Below, one piece after another: positions 4,529-6,031 of a stretch of DNA of 6,031 nt; within the stretch, counting starts at the first letter, position 1, and each line of letters opens with the position of its first letter. The stretch is from DASUPK01 sp035456265. Its GTDB lineage: Bacteria; Actinomycetota; Thermoleophilia; Solirubrobacterales; 70-9. The notes under the pieces are model-generated. The model was not told the origin of the DNA, ran no database searches, and saw only the letters and a list, made by a program, of their open reading frames with translations. The DNA lies in the NCBI GenBank assembly GCA_035456265.1, contig DATIDP010000137.1, forward strand, positions 1 to 6,031, in the 5' to 3' direction. The translations under genes were made by a program, and so were the position numbers.

Positions 4529-5911
4529 ATGACGCGATACACGTCCGCAACTGACCAAGATCGCGCGGAGATGCTCGACGCCATCGGCGTCGGCTCGATC
4601 GAGGAGCTCTTCGAGGACATTCCCGAGGCGCTGCGGCTTGGGCGCCCCCTGGAGCTGCCCGAAGGGAAGCCTGAGACCGAGGTCTACGACCGCCTCTCGG
4701 CCCTCGCCTCAAGGAACGCCCACGCGGAGGCCGAGACGAGCTTCCTGGGCGCCGGCATGTACGACCACTACGTCCCGGCCATCGTCGACGCGATCACCAG
4801 CCGTTCCGAGTTCCTGACTCCCTACACGCCGTACCAGCCCGAGATCTCGCAGGGAGGCCTTCAGGTCATGTTCGAGTTCCAGACCGCGATGTCGGAGCTC
4901 ACCGGCCTGCCGGTCTCGAACGCCGCGCTCTACGAGGGCCCATCGGCGGTGGCCTCGGCGGCCTATCTGGCTATCGGTGCGACCGGCCGCAGGAAGCTGG
5001 TCGCCTCGCGGGGGGTTCACCCTCATAGCCGCGAGTCGCTGGTGACGTATGGCGCCGGCTACGGAAGCGAGCTCGTCGAGGTCCCACTCGCGGATGGCCT
5101 CACGGACGCCGCCGCGCTGACCGAGGCGATCGACGACGAGACCGCCGCCGTCTTCCTGCAGCAGCCCAACTTCCTGGGCTCGGTGGAGGACATCGAGTCG
5201 CTCGGCGCCGCCGCCAAGAAACGGGGTGCGCTGCTCGTGGTCGCCTGCGACCCGATCGCCCTCTCGATCCTGAAGCCGCCGGGCGAGTGTGGAGCCGATG
5301 TCGCCGTCGGGGAGGGCCAGCCGCTCGGCAACCGGCTCGACTACGGCGGTCCGTCCTTCGGGTTCTTCTGCGCGACCGACGAGCACATCCGCCGAATGCC
5401 GGGTCGGATCGCGGGCGAGACGACCGACGTCGACGGCCGCCGCGGCTTCGTCCTCACCCTCCAGACGCGCGAGCAGCACATCCGCAGGGAGAAGGCGACG
5501 CACAACATCTGCACCGCCCAGGCGCTGAACGCGCTCGCCGGCATGATCCACCTGGCCTGGCTCGGGAAGCGTGGTTTCGTCGAGCTCGGGGAGCTCCTGG
5601 CCAGGCGCACCGCCTACGCGCGCGAGCGACTCGCCGACGTGGACGGCGTCGAGCTGCTGCACCAGGCGCCCGTGGTGAGGGAGTTCGCGGTCAGCGTGGA
5701 CGCCCCGGTAGCCGACGTGCTCGACCGTTGTGCCGCCGAGGGAATCGGCGCCGGCTATCCGCTGGGGCGGGACTACCCGGAGCACGAGAACGGCCTGCTG
5801 ATCGCCCTCACGGAGCGGCGCAGCCGGCAGGACGTCGACCGGCTCGCCGAGGTGCTCGGCGCGGCCGTGCGCGAGCTGGGCGGCGAGAAGGTCGCGGAGG
5901 GGGTGATGTGA
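4529..5911 (+). CDS. gcvPA: Glycine dehydrogenase (decarboxylating) subunit 1, P-protein alpha
   Basis: This is the N-terminal half of the split P-protein, which with GcvPB forms the PLP-dependent enzyme that decarboxylates glycine and passes the aminomethyl group to lipoyl-GcvH. The 460-residue product is slightly longer than the usual 440-450. It starts with RYTSATDQDRAEMLDAIG (3-20), as expected for the family, and has SIEELFEDIP (23-32). Hallmark blocks are FLGAGMYDHYVPA (72-84), LTPYTPYQPEISQGG (96-110), NAALYEGPSA (131-140), the QQPNFLG segment (211-217), GEGQPLGNRLDYGGPSFGFF (261-280), and PGRIAGETTD plus the QTREQHIRREKATHNICT run (291-329). The PLP lysine belongs to the other subunit, so its absence here is normal. 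There is no Shine-Dalgarno; the ATG is supported by N-terminal family similarity and a -10-like TACGAT just upstream. gcvPB follows after 38 nt that form a hairpin. Confidence 0.97.
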   Translation: MTRYTSATDQDRAEMLDAIGVGSIEELFEDIPEALRLGRPLELPEGKPETEVYDRLSALASRNAHAEAETSFLGAGMYDHYVPAIVDAITSRSEFLTPYTPYQPEISQGGLQVMFEFQTAMSELTGLPVSNAALYEGPSAVASAAYLAIGATGRRKLVASRGVHPHSRESLVTYGAGYGSELVEVPLADGLTDAAALTEAIDDETAAVFLQQPNFLGSVEDIESLGAAAKKRGALLVVACDPIALSILKPPGECGADVAVGEGQPLGNRLDYGGPSFGFFCATDEHIRRMPGRIAGETTDVDGRRGFVLTLQTREQHIRREKATHNICTAQALNALAGMIHLAWLGKRGFVELGELLARRTAYARERLADVDGVELLHQAPVVREFAVSVDAPVADVLDRCAAEGIGAGYPLGRDYPEHENGLLIALTERRSRQDVDRLAEVLGAAVRELGGEKVAEGVM

Positions 5912-5944
5912 GGGTGCTCCGCAGGCGAAGCCGAGGAGCAACCC
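5912..5944 (+). promoter_or_regulatory. Hairpin burying the gcvPB ribosome binding site
   Basis: Immediately after the gcvPA stop, GGGTGCTCC (5912-5920) pairs with GGAGCAACCC (5935-5944), 9 bp with a single bulged A. The loop contains a second small stem GGC-GAA-GCC (5924-5932). The 3' arm includes most of GAGGAG (5933-5938), the only Shine-Dalgarno for the gcvPB ATG, 11 nt away. A ribosome terminating on gcvPA would cover the 5' arm and open the site, which would tie GcvPB synthesis to GcvPA. The pairing is seen in the sequence; the coupling is inference. Confidence 0.6.
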
Positions 5945-5949
5945 GTTAG

Positions 5950-6031
5950 ATGGCGAAGCCGCTCCCCGATACCAGTCAGACCCCGATGCAACGCGACCCG
6001 GCGAAGACCATCTACGAGCGCTCGATCGAGG
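5950..6031 (+). CDS. gcvPB: Glycine dehydrogenase (decarboxylating) subunit 2, P-protein beta, 3' end missing
   Basis: Only the first 27 codons are present, cut by the window end. The translation begins MAKPLPDTSQTP and continues QRDPAKTIYERSIE. The TIYERSIE stretch resembles the LIFELSxPGR segment at the start of GcvPB proteins. GcvPB carries the PLP-binding lysine and pairs with GcvPA; that region lies beyond the window. The ATG is the earliest possible start, because the codon just before it is an in-frame TAG (5947-5949). Its Shine-Dalgarno GAGGAG is 11 nt upstream, inside a hairpin. The assignment rests more on position directly after gcvPA, in the same direction, than on these few residues. 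Confidence 0.85.
   Translation, partial: MAKPLPDTSQTPMQRDPAKTIYERSIE

Noticed and set aside
4709..5941. 410-codon minus-strand frame opposite gcvPA
   Set aside because: It is a shadow of the gcvPA reading frame; gcvPA has family-wide conservation across its full length.

Overview
This is a G+C-rich window (roughly two-thirds G+C by eye) of ordinary chromosomal gene content, most likely from an actinomycete-type bacterium. The reasons are an ftsQ-ftsZ pair with no ftsA between them, an FtsZ with the actinobacterial-style glutamate before its GGGTGTG loop (GEGGGTGTG), and several start codons with a -10-like hexamer 6-8 nt upstream and no Shine-Dalgarno, as expected for leaderless mRNAs. The split glycine decarboxylase (gcvPA + gcvPB) and the SnoaL-like genes would suit a deep lineage such as Thermoleophilia; that placement is inference.

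Layout. (1) 1-621: 3' part of ftsQ, plus strand. (2) 622-931: a 310-nt regulatory gap with a good sigma-70-type promoter (TTGACA-17-TACTTT) and, just upstream of it, three alternating copies of GAGACTT. (3) 932-2011: complete ftsZ. (4) 2015-2413 and 2486-2884, minus strand: two tandem, paralogous 132-residue SnoaL/NTF2-like proteins of unknown function; the first converges on ftsZ with a 3-nt gap. (5) 2908-6031, plus strand: the glycine cleavage genes gcvT, gcvH, gcvPA and the first codons of gcvPB. The first SnoaL-like gene and gcvT are divergent, with only 23 nt between their start codons.

How the genes work together. FtsQ and FtsZ act in cytokinesis: FtsZ polymerises into the Z ring and FtsQ is a membrane-anchored divisome scaffold. 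GcvPA/GcvPB (P-protein) decarboxylate glycine and load the aminomethyl group on the lipoyl lysine of GcvH; GcvT moves the one-carbon unit to tetrahydrofolate, releasing ammonia. The dihydrolipoamide dehydrogenase (L-protein) is not in the window.

The least expected signals are non-coding. The gcvH-gcvPA gap is almost filled by a 107-nt nested inverted repeat (40 base pairs by hand folding, with a perfect 13-bp apical stem) whose base contains the gcvH stop codon. The gcvPA-gcvPB gap is a hairpin that would bury the gcvPB ribosome binding site. I see no CRISPR array, tRNA, rRNA, insertion sequence or integrase, and no new multi-gene system; the coding content is largely housekeeping.
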